Shown: positions 1 to 6,804, numbered from the stretch's first letter. The stretch is 36,467 nt of DNA from Muribaculaceae bacterium (GCA_017451225.1 JAFSPZ010000007.1:1-36467), one strand, 5' to 3'. The notes: a model not told the origin generated them from the sequence alone. Made by a program: numbers and translations.

Positions 1-35
1 CTCTAACCTCTAACCTCTAACCTCTAGCCTCTAAA
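1..35. repeat. 7-bp tandem repeat (ctctaac) at the window edge
   Basis: Five head-to-tail heptamers are visible: three exact ctctaac, then ctctagc and ctctaaa. The array probably continues left of the window. The folA stop codon (17-19 on the minus strand) lies inside it, so the last residues of DHFR are encoded by repeat units. Seven is not a multiple of three, so copy-number change would move the stop codon. Confidence 0.85.
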
Positions 36-541
36 CTAATAGAGCGCTTGCGCTTTAGTGTCATGAAGGTGTAAGGGTAGGGGTTGCGGTCGTCGGCGGG
101 GTGTTCTTCCTGGTCCACTATCTTCCACGAGCGCATGTCGATGCGTGGGAAGTGGGCGTCGACCCCCTCAAACTTGTGGTCTATCACCGTGAGGTAGATA
201 GTGTCCACCAGCGGGAACGTGGCGCGGTAAATCTGCTCGCCGCCAATCACAAACACTTCGCCCGGCATAGTGGCTGCTGCCAGCGCCTCGTCGACGCTGT
301 GCGCAACGGTCACCCCCTGGGCGGCGTAGCCGCGGCTGCGGGTGATGACAATGTTCTGCCGTCCCGGCAGAGCGCCTTTTGGGAACGATTCAAACGTCTT
401 GCGGCCCATCACGATGCTGTGGCCCATTGTCGTTTCCTTAAAATGCCGCATGTCGGCAGGCATGTGGCACAGCAGTTGGCCCTGCTTGCCTATCGCCCCA
501 TTGCGGTCAATCGCTACTATCGCTGAAAGTTTATTGTTCAT
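17..541 (-). CDS. folA: Dihydrofolate reductase
   Basis: Reduces dihydrofolate to tetrahydrofolate with NADPH in the cytoplasm, regenerating the cofactor oxidised by thymidylate synthase. At 174 residues it has the usual DHFR length. Visible landmarks are the N-terminal strand followed by AIGKQGQLL, the acidic active-site residue D30 (PAD, matching Asp27 of the E. coli enzyme), the cofactor-binding segment IVMGRKTFES near residues 43-52, and VIGGEQIY in the C-terminal half. Residue 25 is Cys (LLCH) where many DHFRs have Trp; I believe this variant occurs in other Bacteroidales but cannot check it. The last residues, SLEARG, come from the 7-bp repeats at 1-35 and are probably not part of the fold. 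thyA lies upstream on the same strand with a 269-base gap. I see no TAnnTTTG box close to folA, so co-transcription with thyA is possible. Confidence 0.96.
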   Translation of the reverse strand: MNNKLSAIVAIDRNGAIGKQGQLLCHMPADMRHFKETTMGHSIVMGRKTFESFPKGALPGRQNIVITRSRGYAAQGVTVAHSVDEALAAATMPGEVFVIGGEQIYRATFPLVDTIYLTVIDHKFEGVDAHFPRIDMRSWKIVDQEEHPADDRNPYPYTFMTLKRKRSISLEARG

Positions 542-810
542 AGTTTTTGGTTCTCTTGATGGGCGCTTCGCTTAAAATTGAGTCTAGTTTCAATGCCCTT
601 CGGGCACCGCACACCCCGCTTTGCGTGACTTATGCTTTGAAATCTCCTCGAGCTAAAGGTTGAATTAAAATTTATTTTAAAATTTCATATTCACCCGGTT
701 AGCTAATTTTCATTTCAATTTTCAATTAATTTTGAGCGCGGAGCGCGACCTACGAGTATCTAACGCCCTCGATTCCCGATTCACGTTCCACCTTCATCGT
801 GCCAAAGGCA
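542..810. other. Intergenic region between thyA and folA with simple repeats
   Basis: No gene is visible. The stretch contains a small perfect hairpin (tgccc-ttc-gggca, 594-606), an AT-rich run with recurring aattttca-type words (about 700-735), and the phrase gattcccgattcacg (771-785) just beyond the thyA stop. That phrase resembles the 13-bp tandem repeat at 6862-6913. No TAnnTTTG promoter box facing folA was found. Confidence 0.6.
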
Positions 811-1605
811 CTACACCGAGACTGTTCCCTTTATCAATGGCCATGGGTCGTAGCCTTCGAGCTTGAAGTCGTCGTAGTCGTAGTCGAAGATGCTCTTCAC
901 CTCGGGGTTGAGAATCATGCGGGGCAGTGGGCGCGGCTCGCGGCTCAGCTGCTCATGCACCTGGTCCATGTGGTTGAGGTAGATGTGGGCGTCGCCAAAG
1001 GTATGCACAAAGTCGCCCGGCTCCAGACCCGTCACGTGAGCCACCATCATGCACAGCAGCGCGTAGCTGGCGATGTTGAACGGCACGCCCAGGAACAGGT
1101 CGGCGCTGCGCTGATACAGCTGCAGACTCAGCTTCCCGTTTGCCACATAGAACTGGAACAGCGAGTGGCACGGCGGCAGCTTCATCGTGGGCACTTCGGC
1201 CACGTTCCATGCGCTCACCATTATGCGGCGCGAGTCGGGGGTGTTCTTTATTTGGTCAATCACCTGGCTAATCTGGTCGATGTGGCCGCCGTTATAGTCA
1301 GGCCACGAGCGCCACTGGCTGCCATACACGGGTCCCAGGTCGCCGTTCTCGTCGGCCCACTCGTTCCAGATGCGCACCCCGTGCTCCTGCAGGTAGCGCA
1401 CATTGGTGTCGCCCTTCAGGAACCACAGCAGTTCGTAGATAATCGACTTCAGGTGAACCTTCTTCGTCGTCAGCAGCGGGAAACCCTTGCTCAAGTCACA
1501 ACGTAGCTGATAGCCAAACACGCTCTTCGTGCCAGTACCAGTGCGGTCATGCTTGATGGTGCCATTGTCCAGCACATGCTGCAATAAGTCGAGATATTGT
1601 TTCAT
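811..1605 (-). CDS. thyA: Thymidylate synthase
   Basis: Converts dUMP and 5,10-methylene-tetrahydrofolate to dTMP and dihydrofolate. The product is 264 residues, the same length as E. coli ThyA, and the catalytic cysteine falls at the same position (C146 in PPCHSLFQF). The following [20 protein letters not shown] stretch is the classic dUMP-binding signature, and the N-terminal loop DRTGTGT supplies Arg21. A Bacteroidota-type promoter lies just upstream on the same strand. The partner folA follows in the same direction, a common pairing because ThyA consumes reduced folate that DHFR must restore. Nothing looks truncated or unusual. Confidence 0.98.
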   Translation of the reverse strand: MKQYLDLLQHVLDNGTIKHDRTGTGTKSVFGYQLRCDLSKGFPLLTTKKVHLKSIIYELLWFLKGDTNVRYLQEHGVRIWNEWADENGDLGPVYGSQWRSWPDYNGGHIDQISQVIDQIKNTPDSRRIMVSAWNVAEVPTMKLPPCHSLFQFYVANGKLSLQLYQRSADLFLGVPFNIASYALLCMMVAHVTGLEPGDFVHTFGDAHIYLNHMDQVHEQLSREPRPLPRMILNPEVKSIFDYDYDDFKLEGYDPWPLIKGTVSV

Positions 1606-1631
1606 TGCAATAGTTCTTTTTTATATAGTCG

Positions 1632-1658
1632 CAAAGGTACCAAATTTTTTTCAGACAA
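1632..1658 (-). promoter_or_regulatory. Putative thyA promoter (TAnnTTTG type)
   Basis: Read on the minus strand, TACCTTTG (1639-1632) matches the Bacteroidota -7 element TAnnTTTG and sits 27 bases before the thyA start. A TTG at 1658-1656 lies 16 bases further upstream, slightly shorter than the usual spacing. The call rests on motif match and position only. Confidence 0.65.
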
Positions 1659-1690
1659 TTAAATACAAATTGTTTTTTTCAGACAATTAA
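1645..1690. repeat. 18-bp direct repeat (T7-cagacaattaa)
   Basis: The word of seven T followed by cagacaattaa occurs at 1645-1662 and again at 1673-1690, ten bases apart, upstream of thyA. A shorter relative, ttttcagacaatta, is at 2341-2354. The first copy overlaps the putative -33 region of the thyA promoter. Confidence 0.7.
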
Positions 1691-1705
1691 GGGCAATAAT
1701 TTTTA

Positions 1706-1774
1706 AGACATAAGAACATAAGAACAAATTGGGCTGCGCCTGGTGGGACAATTTTTGAAAAAAAATTTTAGACA
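1706..1774. repeat. About 70-bp dispersed intergenic repeat, copy 1
   Basis: The segment begins agacataagaacataagaac, continues through gggctgcgcctggtgggaca, and ends with a T/A-rich stretch and agaca. It is nearly identical to 1863-1933. No convincing coding potential or transposase is associated with it. Confidence 0.85.
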
Positions 1775-1822
1775 GGAGTGACAGGATTTATCAGGAGCTA
1801 CAAGATTTCTTGTTTTTCTTGT

Positions 1823-2257
1823 TCAGCTCTTGTCTCTTTTCGGGGCTGCGCATGGTGTTTTTAGACATAAGAACATAAGAACAAATTGGGCTGCGCCTGG
1901 TGGGACAGTTTTTGAAAAAAAATTTTTTAGACAAAAGAACATAAGAACAAATGAATTTTTAATTATTAAAGAGATTGCGGTTATGGAATCATTGGAATCA
2001 TTGGAATCATTGGAATCATTTGAATCGCTTGACTCACCTGATTCACTTGATTCACTTGACTCACTTGACTCACTTGACTCACTTGACTCGCTTGACTCAC
2101 CTGACTCACTTGACTCACTTGACTCACTTGATTCACTTGACTCACTTGACTCACCTGACTCGCTTGACTCACTTGACTCGATTGACTCAGCGTTGATTTT
2201 CAGTGGGTTACAAAAAAGGCGTATTTTAGTGACAAAATTGTTGTTTATAGTTTTCAT
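1823..2257 (-). CDS. Questionable Ser/Glu-repeat protein spanning the minisatellite
   Basis: An open frame of 144 codons reads MKTINNNF and a short basic stretch, then about 23 tripeptides of the S-E-S, G-E-S and N-D-S type, then a hydrophobic, Cys-containing tail read through the dispersed repeats. In its favour is a good minus-strand promoter (TATCTTTG, 2299-2292) with a start codon about 35 bases downstream. Against it, the 9-bp array lacks stop codons in most frames, so it is open on both strands, and the C-terminal third is translated intergenic repeat. No known family is recognised. A non-coding transcript is an equal alternative. Confidence 0.25.
   Translation of the reverse strand: MKTINNNFVTKIRLFCNPLKINAESIESSESSESGESSESSESSESSESSESGESSESSESSESSESSESSESGESSDSNDSNDSNDSNDSITAISLIIKNSFVLMFFCLKNFFSKTVPPGAAQFVLMFLCLKTPCAAPKRDKS
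1863..1952. repeat. Dispersed intergenic repeat, copy 2 plus partial copy 3
   Basis: 1863-1933 repeats 1706-1774 almost base for base (one A to G change and a slightly longer A/T run). A third, partial copy (agacaaaagaacataagaac) starts at 1929. A degenerate core, gggctgcgcatggtg, is also present at 1843-1857 between the full copies. The arrangement suggests local duplication of an intergenic element. Confidence 0.85.
1983..2189. repeat. 23-copy 9-bp minisatellite with GANTC in every unit
   Basis: Twenty-three uninterrupted 9-bp units run from 1983 to 2189 with consensus cttgactca. The first five are ttggaatca-like (GAATC), three carry GATTC and fifteen carry GACTC, so all 23 contain GANTC. 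Other variation is C/T at the second base and A/G at the last. On the plus strand the array reads as an (L/P)-(D/E)-S tripeptide repeat from an ATG at 1983. On the minus strand it reads as an S/G-E-S repeat. There are no spacers, so it is not a CRISPR array. Confidence 0.95.
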
Positions 2258-2291
2258 GGTCGTATATATATTTAATGTTCGCGTGCGAGCG

Positions 2292-2322
2292 CAAAGATAG
2301 GGCTTGATGGAATAGCAAACAA
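2292..2322 (-). promoter_or_regulatory. Putative minus-strand promoter facing the minisatellite
   Basis: On the minus strand TATCTTTG (2299-2292) fits TAnnTTTG and is preceded by TTG (2322-2320) with a 20-base spacer. Transcription would enter the open frame starting at 2257 and cross the GANTC array. This is the only well-formed promoter I see pointing into the array. Confidence 0.55.
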
Positions 2323-2468
2323 TATTAAAAAGCCATCTGCTTTTCAGACAATTACAATCTTTTTATGGCATAAATTAAGCTAAATTAAATTTGCCTGGCT
2401 AAGTTTTAGCCCGCAACCGTGCGTCCTTTGCAACATAAAATTACAATATCCCGGATTTCTTTTTTAAA

Positions 2469-2501
2469 TGTAGACAGTAGTCCGTTGCAAGGTTGTCTAC
2501 A
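2469..2501. promoter_or_regulatory. Probable operator: 8-bp perfect inverted repeat upstream of the XRE gene
   Basis: The arms tgtagaca (2469-2476) and tgtctaca (2494-2501) are perfect complements separated by 17 bases. They flank the -33-like TTG of the XRE promoter. The left half reads gacagtagtccg, resembling the GACT-N3-AGTC/tagtccg style of C-protein operators in restriction-modification systems. Position and symmetry suggest autoregulation by the adjacent XRE protein; binding is inferred. Confidence 0.6.
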
Positions 2502-2515
2502 GAGGGGTAATTTTG
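2485..2515 (+). promoter_or_regulatory. Putative promoter of the XRE/helicase operon
   Basis: TAATTTTG (2508-2515) matches the Bacteroidota -7 element and TTG (2485-2487) lies 20 bases upstream, the expected spacing. Transcription would start near 2520, about a dozen bases before the ATG at 2533. The inverted repeat 2469-2501 surrounds the TTG, so a bound repressor would block the promoter. Confidence 0.65.
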
Positions 2516-2532
2516 CTAGCAAAATTAAAGCT

Positions 2533-2739
2533 ATGAACATTAACGAAAGATTTGGTCAACGCATCAAAGAAATAAGGAAGACTAAAGGCTTGTCACAAGA
2601 GAAGTTAGCCAATCTTGCTGAGGTTGACCGCACCTATTTACCAGAAGTTGAGAGAGGGGAAAGAAATATCTCTCTTGTTATAGCCGAGAAGATTGCAAAC
2701 GCTCTGGGAGAGAAACTATCAAAGATGGTCGAAGACTAA
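2533..2739 (+). CDS. XRE-family helix-turn-helix regulator
   Basis: A 68-residue, single-domain DNA-binding protein of the lambda Cro/CI (XRE) fold. The helix-turn-helix covers roughly residues 17-47, with LSQEKLANLAEVDRTYL as the turn region and the characteristic ERGERNISL after it. It is as small as the controller (C) proteins of restriction-modification systems. I start it at the ATG at 2533 rather than at an upstream in-frame codon near 2419. The extra N-terminus would be translated operator and promoter DNA, and the predicted -7 box at 2508-2515 leaves only a short leader. The helicase-nuclease gene begins 16 bases after its stop, so the two are very likely one operon. Inferred role: control of that operon through the inverted repeat at 2469-2501. 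No DNA methyltransferase is nearby, so it is not a standard restriction-modification controller. Confidence 0.9.
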   Translation: MNINERFGQRIKEIRKTKGLSQEKLANLAEVDRTYLPEVERGERNISLVIAEKIANALGEKLSKMVED

Positions 2740-2755
2740 TAATTTGATTTATAAT

Positions 2756-4852
2756 ATGAGTCGGTATTTCTATAAGTCAGACATATCATCTTTTGTTAAC
2801 AATGATGTAGATAGAATATTTGGTATTATATCTAGAGGAGACGAAGGTGATAGTGTAAGTGAACAAAAATACGCATGGAGTGAAGAGATAGAAATAATGC
2901 AAAAGGTTTTACAGCCATGGAAAGACGAAAATGGCGAAATCATTTTTGAATATTCTATCCCAAGGCTTGGCAAGCGCATTGATGTGGTTCTTCTTTTGCG
3001 TGGTATTATTTTTGTTCTAGAGTTTAAGGCAGGCCAACAAAATTATTTGCAAAGCGATATGGAGCAGGTTATGGATTACGCTCTTGATCTTAAGAATTTT
3101 CATTTGGAAAGCCATAATAAGACAATAGTTCCATTATTAGTTGCAACTGAGGCGCAGATTAGTACAAGTAAATTGTTCTTTTCAATTTATAATGATAATA
3201 TTTATAATCCCCTTCTTTCAAATGCTGACAGCTTAAATAATTTAATTCAGCTAGTTTTTGACAAAGAAATTAATAATATTCATCGTTATGATGATATGTC
3301 TGGGTGGGCTAATGGTAGATATTCACCAACTCCTACAATTATTGAGGCTGCCAGTGCATTATATCAAAGTCATTCAGTTGAAGATATCACACGACATGAA
3401 GCTGCAGGAGAAGCATTAGATAATACAACAGAATTTGTATTAAATATAATAAAAAAAAGTAAGGAAAATGGCGATAAAAGTATTTGCTTTGTGACCGGGG
3501 TTCCTGGTGCAGGTAAAACGCTTGTTGGTTTGAATGTAGCAATACAGCAGTCACTAAAAGAGGAGGATAAGCCAGAAGAAGAAAGAAACTTAGCAGTTTA
3601 CTTATCAGGGAATGGCCCATTAGTTAAAGTGCTGACAGAGGCTTTAGCAAAAGATAAAGTGTTAAAAGACAAGGCAAAAGGCTTAAATAGTAAAATTTCA
3701 GATGCAAGACGTGAGGTTTCCCAATTCATACAAATTATTCATCGCTATAGGGCGAATATGTTGGCAAAAATAAAAACTCCAATTGAGAATGGGACTCTTG
3801 AAATAGATGAGACAAAATCAAAGTCTGACAAATTATCTGGTCATGGAGAAGTTGAACATGTGGCAATATTTGATGAAGCCCAGAGAACGTGGGATTTAGA
3901 ACATTTGTCAAATTGGCTAGCCCGTGGAGGAAGTCGAGGTGGAATGAAAAAAGTGCATAATTTCCCTATGTCCGAGGCTGAATTTTTAATTTGGTCGATG
4001 GATTTGAGAAAAGATTGGGCTGTTATCGTCTGTCTTGTGGGTGGCGGTCAAGAAATAAATTCAGGAGAGGCTGGTATTTCAGAGTGGATACGTGCCATTA
4101 ATGAAACATTCCCTGACTGGAAAGTCTATATTTCGGAGCATCTGACAGATAAAGAGTATGCTGAAGGGAAAGTTATGGAATTAATTAAGGACAATCAAAA
4201 CGTACAAATGGTTGACCAACTGCATCTCGCTGTATCAATGCGTTCATTTAGAGCAGAGAGTTTGTCTGCTTTTGTTCATAATGTATTAGAACGAGATATA
4301 TTGAATGCTCGTGAGAAATATAATAGTTTCAAAGAAAAATATCCTGTTAAATTAACAAGAAATCTGGATAAAGCAAAGGCATGGTTAAAAGAAAAAGCTA
4401 GAGGTACAGAAAGATATGGTATTGTTGTATCTTCACAAGCTTATCGTTTAAAACCTTTAGCTATCGATGTCCGATTACAACCTGATATAGTTAATTGGTT
4501 TCTAGCTGATAAAAATGATGTCCGTTCATCATTGTTTTTGGAAGATGTTGCTACTGAGTTCGATATTCAAGGATTAGAACTTGATTGGATTTGTCTTGTT
4601 TGGGATGGGGATTTCAGGTATACTGATGAAGGATGGGATTATAATTCTTTTAAAGGCTCGAAATGGCATAAAATAAGAAAAAAAGAATCTCAGTCATATC
4701 AACTAAATGCCTATCGAGTTCTTATGACACGTGCTCGTCAAGGAATGATCATATGTGTTCCTAATGGTAATATACAAGACCAGACTCGATTGCCTGATTT
4801 TTATGATGGCACATATAATTATTTGAAAGATATTGGAATTGAAGAAATATAA
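2756..4852 (+). CDS. PD-(D/E)XK nuclease-like / Schlafen-group-3 (DUF2075) helicase
   Basis: A 698-residue, two-part protein. Residues about 40-180 resemble a PD-(D/E)XK nuclease core: an acidic helix (WSEEIEIMQ), then D76 in RIDVV and E89-x-K91 in VLEFKAG. From about residue 240 it is a superfamily-1 NTPase of the DUF2075/Schlafen group 3 type (Pfam PF09848): Walker A GVPGAGKT (248-255), Walker B with DEAQR (373-377), a glycine-rich motif VGGGQEINSGEAG (428-440), QGLELD (605-610) and YRVLMTRARQG (653-663), which matches motif VI with its arginines. All core residues seem intact. The start at 2756 is chosen because the upstream extension lies in the end of the XRE gene. It follows that gene by 16 bases. 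The gene is visibly AT-richer than the flanking core genes, which suggests horizontal gain. Inferred role: nucleic-acid translocase plus nuclease, possibly antiphage. No function is proven. Confidence 0.88.
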   Translation: MSRYFYKSDISSFVNNDVDRIFGIISRGDEGDSVSEQKYAWSEEIEIMQKVLQPWKDENGEIIFEYSIPRLGKRIDVVLLLRGIIFVLEFKAGQQNYLQSDMEQVMDYALDLKNFHLESHNKTIVPLLVATEAQISTSKLFFSIYNDNIYNPLLSNADSLNNLIQLVFDKEINNIHRYDDMSGWANGRYSPTPTIIEAASALYQSHSVEDITRHEAAGEALDNTTEFVLNIIKKSKENGDKSICFVTGVPGAGKTLVGLNVAIQQSLKEEDKPEEERNLAVYLSGNGPLVKVLTEALAKDKVLKDKAKGLNSKISDARREVSQFIQIIHRYRANMLAKIKTPIENGTLEIDETKSKSDKLSGHGEVEHVAIFDEAQRTWDLEHLSNWLARGGSRGGMKKVHNFPMSEAEFLIWSMDLRKDWAVIVCLVGGGQEINSGEAGISEWIRAINETFPDWKVYISEHLTDKEYAEGKVMELIKDNQNVQMVDQLHLAVSMRSFRAESLSAFVHNVLERDILNAREKYNSFKEKYPVKLTRNLDKAKAWLKEKARGTERYGIVVSSQAYRLKPLAIDVRLQPDIVNWFLADKNDVRSSLFLEDVATEFDIQGLELDWICLVWDGDFRYTDEGWDYNSFKGSKWHKIRKKESQSYQLNAYRVLMTRARQGMIICVPNGNIQDQTRLPDFYDGTYNYLKDIGIEEI

Positions 4853-5119
4853 TATTTTACTAGTGAAATAGCTCGCGACAGTAATAATTCCTTTTGTTCT
4901 ATTTGATACAAATATCAAATATATAAGGAATTTCATAATAAAGAAAATTGAAATTAATTGTTTTTAATTGTTTGAATAATCCCGAGCTTGCGAGGCTTTT
5001 TGGCACTGCGAGGGGTTGCTTTTTGAAAGATTTGTTTCCACAGCCGCGTGAGCGGCTTTACTTGACATTTTACCCATAACACTTAACCCTTATTTTTTGT
5101 GTTTTTCGTGAAAAAGGAG
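4853..5119. other. Intergenic region after the helicase gene
   Basis: No gene is visible. It holds AT-rich DNA and a 6-bp hairpin (agccgc-gtga-gcggct, 5042-5057) followed by a few T residues, a weak candidate terminator. It ends at the promoter of the RNA methyltransferase gene. No attachment-site-like duplication matching the left side of the accessory region was noticed. Confidence 0.5.
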
Positions 5120-5127
5120 TACCTTTG
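5096..5127 (+). promoter_or_regulatory. Putative promoter of the RNA methyltransferase gene
   Basis: TACCTTTG (5120-5127) is a match to TAnnTTTG, with TTTG at 5096-5099 and a 20-base spacer. It overlaps a possible upstream start near 5125 and therefore supports the ATG at 5176 as the true start, with a leader of roughly 40 bases. Confidence 0.75.
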
Positions 5128-5175
5128 CAGTGTATTTCACGCATTGTGGAACAACTAACACATATTGAGACAATT

Positions 5176-6804
5176 ATGAGCGAGACATTTGAAATGGTTG
5201 CTAAGACCTTCCAGGGGCTGGAGGGCGTGTTGAGTGATGAACTGACAGCGCTGGGTGCGCAAGATGTGGTGCAGGGTCGCCGCATGGTGTCGTTCAAGGG
5301 CGACAAGGAGCTGATGTACCGGGCAAACTTCTGCCTTCGCACTGCGTTGCGTGTGCTCAAACCCATCTATAAGTTCACTTCTAGCGATGCCGACGACCTC
5401 TATGAGCAGGTGAAGCAGTTCCACTGGGAGGACATCATGACCGAGAGCAGCACGTTCTCGATTGACACCACCGTGTATAGCGAATCGTTCAAGCACTCGC
5501 GATTTGTCACCTACCGCGTGAAAGACGGCATCGCCGACTACTTCATGGAGCAGTGCGGCAAGCGTCCGTCAATTCGTCTCAACGCTCCCGACTACCAATT
5601 TAACGTTCACATCAATGGCAATGATGTGACCATCTCGCTCGACTCGTCGGGTGAGCCCCTTTACAAGCGCGGCTGGCGCGTGGCACAGACCGAAGCGCCC
5701 ATCAACGAGGTGCTGGCTGCCGGCATCATCAAGCTGAGCGGCTGGGACGGCGAGAGCAACTTCGTCGACCCCATGTGCGGCTCGGGAACGTTCCTGATTG
5801 AGGCAGCATTGATAGCCGCCAACATCAACCCCGGCGTGTACCGCAAGGGATATGCGTTCCAGAAGTGGCCCGACTATGACGCCGACCTCTTTGACGACAT
5901 CTACAACGACGACAGCGGCGAGCGTGAGTTCAACCACAAGATTTATGGCTATGACATTCTGGGCAAGGCAGTTGCAGCCAGCAATGCCAACATCAAGAAT
6001 GCGGGCCTCACACAGTATATCGAGGTGGAGCGCGTGCCGCTCGAGGAGCAGGAATCGGCGCCCGAAAAAGGCGTGCTCATCACCAATCCTCCCTATGGCG
6101 AGCGCCTCACCAGCGACGAGCTGCCACAGCTCTATGCCACCCTGGGCACCAAGCTAAAGAAGGTGTTCCTAGGCTATGACTGCTGGCTGATTGTGGGCAG
6201 CAACAAGGAGCTGATTGACAACCTGGGACTGAAGGCATCGCTGCACTATCCGCTGCTCAACGGTGACATCGAGTGCGAGCTGCGTGAGTATGTGATTTTC
6301 GACGGCAGTTTCGACGACATGCGTCGCAAGGGCGGTTCGATTAAGAATACCGACTTCCGCGCCAGCGACAAGCCCACCTATGAGCGCCGCGAGCGCCATG
6401 GCGACGAGCCTCGCCGTGAGTTCAAGCGTGGCGACCGTCGTGAGGGCGACCGCCGTGGTGACCGCCGCAGCGACGACCGTCGCGACCGTGGCCATGGCCG
6501 CGACTTCAAGCGTGAGGGCGACCGCGGAGTGAATCCGGCTCGACGTCGCCGTGAAGACGGCGACCGTGGCGTGAACCCCATGCGCAAGCGCGAGGACGGC
6601 ACCCGTGTGTACCGCACCGACCGCCCCTATGGTGAGGGCGACCGCGAGGGCGAAGGACGTCGCGACATGAAGCGCCGCCGCACGTTCACCTTCCACGGCC
6701 CACAGCTGGGCGAGGATAAGGAGCGCCCCATCTTCAAGGGTCGCCGCAACGGCTGGAAACGCCGCGACGCAGTGGCCGGCGACGGCAGCGAGGAGAAGGA
6801 GTAG
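5176..6804 (+). CDS. rlmL: THUMP-domain SAM-dependent RNA methyltransferase (RlmL/YpsC-like)
   Basis: Methylates a base in structured RNA, by family most likely 23S rRNA guanine N2. The N-terminal part, about residues 1-165, is a THUMP-type RNA-binding region (FQGLEGVLSDEL at its start). The catalytic domain has the SAM motif DPMCGSGTF (198-206) and the active-site NPPYGERL (304-311). The start at 5176 is set by the promoter just upstream. Residues from about 394 to 542 form a highly charged tail rich in Arg, Asp, Gly and Glu, including the near-duplicate pieces DRGVNPARRRRED and DRGVNPMRKRED. Such a tail is absent from typical members, which end soon after the catalytic domain. It probably adds non-specific RNA or ribosome contact. 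Lacking the second methyltransferase of E. coli RlmKL, it resembles B. subtilis YpsC in layout; the exact target base is uncertain. Confidence 0.88.
   Translation: MSETFEMVAKTFQGLEGVLSDELTALGAQDVVQGRRMVSFKGDKELMYRANFCLRTALRVLKPIYKFTSSDADDLYEQVKQFHWEDIMTESSTFSIDTTVYSESFKHSRFVTYRVKDGIADYFMEQCGKRPSIRLNAPDYQFNVHINGNDVTISLDSSGEPLYKRGWRVAQTEAPINEVLAAGIIKLSGWDGESNFVDPMCGSGTFLIEAALIAANINPGVYRKGYAFQKWPDYDADLFDDIYNDDSGEREFNHKIYGYDILGKAVAASNANIKNAGLTQYIEVERVPLEEQESAPEKGVLITNPPYGERLTSDELPQLYATLGTKLKKVFLGYDCWLIVGSNKELIDNLGLKASLHYPLLNGDIECELREYVIFDGSFDDMRRKGGSIKNTDFRASDKPTYERRERHGDEPRREFKRGDRREGDRRGDRRSDDRRDRGHGRDFKREGDRGVNPARRRREDGDRGVNPMRKREDGTRVYRTDRPYGEGDREGEGRRDMKRRRTFTFHGPQLGEDKERPIFKGRRNGWKRRDAVAGDGSEEKE

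Noticed and set aside
799-1506. 235-codon plus-strand frame across thyA
   Set aside because: Antisense shadow of thyA, whose catalytic motifs are intact on the minus strand.
1983-2189. CRISPR array
   Set aside because: The units are directly adjacent 9-mers without spacers, and no cas gene is present.
2419-2532. N-terminal extension of the XRE protein from an upstream start
   Set aside because: It would translate the inverted repeat and the -7 element. The ATG at 2533 fits the domain boundary and the predicted transcript.
2533-4852. Classical type II restriction-modification system
   Set aside because: No DNA methyltransferase is encoded next to the XRE gene, and the large protein is a nuclease-helicase fusion rather than a typical endonuclease.
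2419-4852. Insertion sequence or prophage remnant
   Set aside because: No transposase, integrase or terminal inverted repeats were found around the AT-rich genes.
5125-5175. Upstream start for the RNA methyltransferase
   Set aside because: This codon lies within the -7 promoter box, so it would not be in the transcript.
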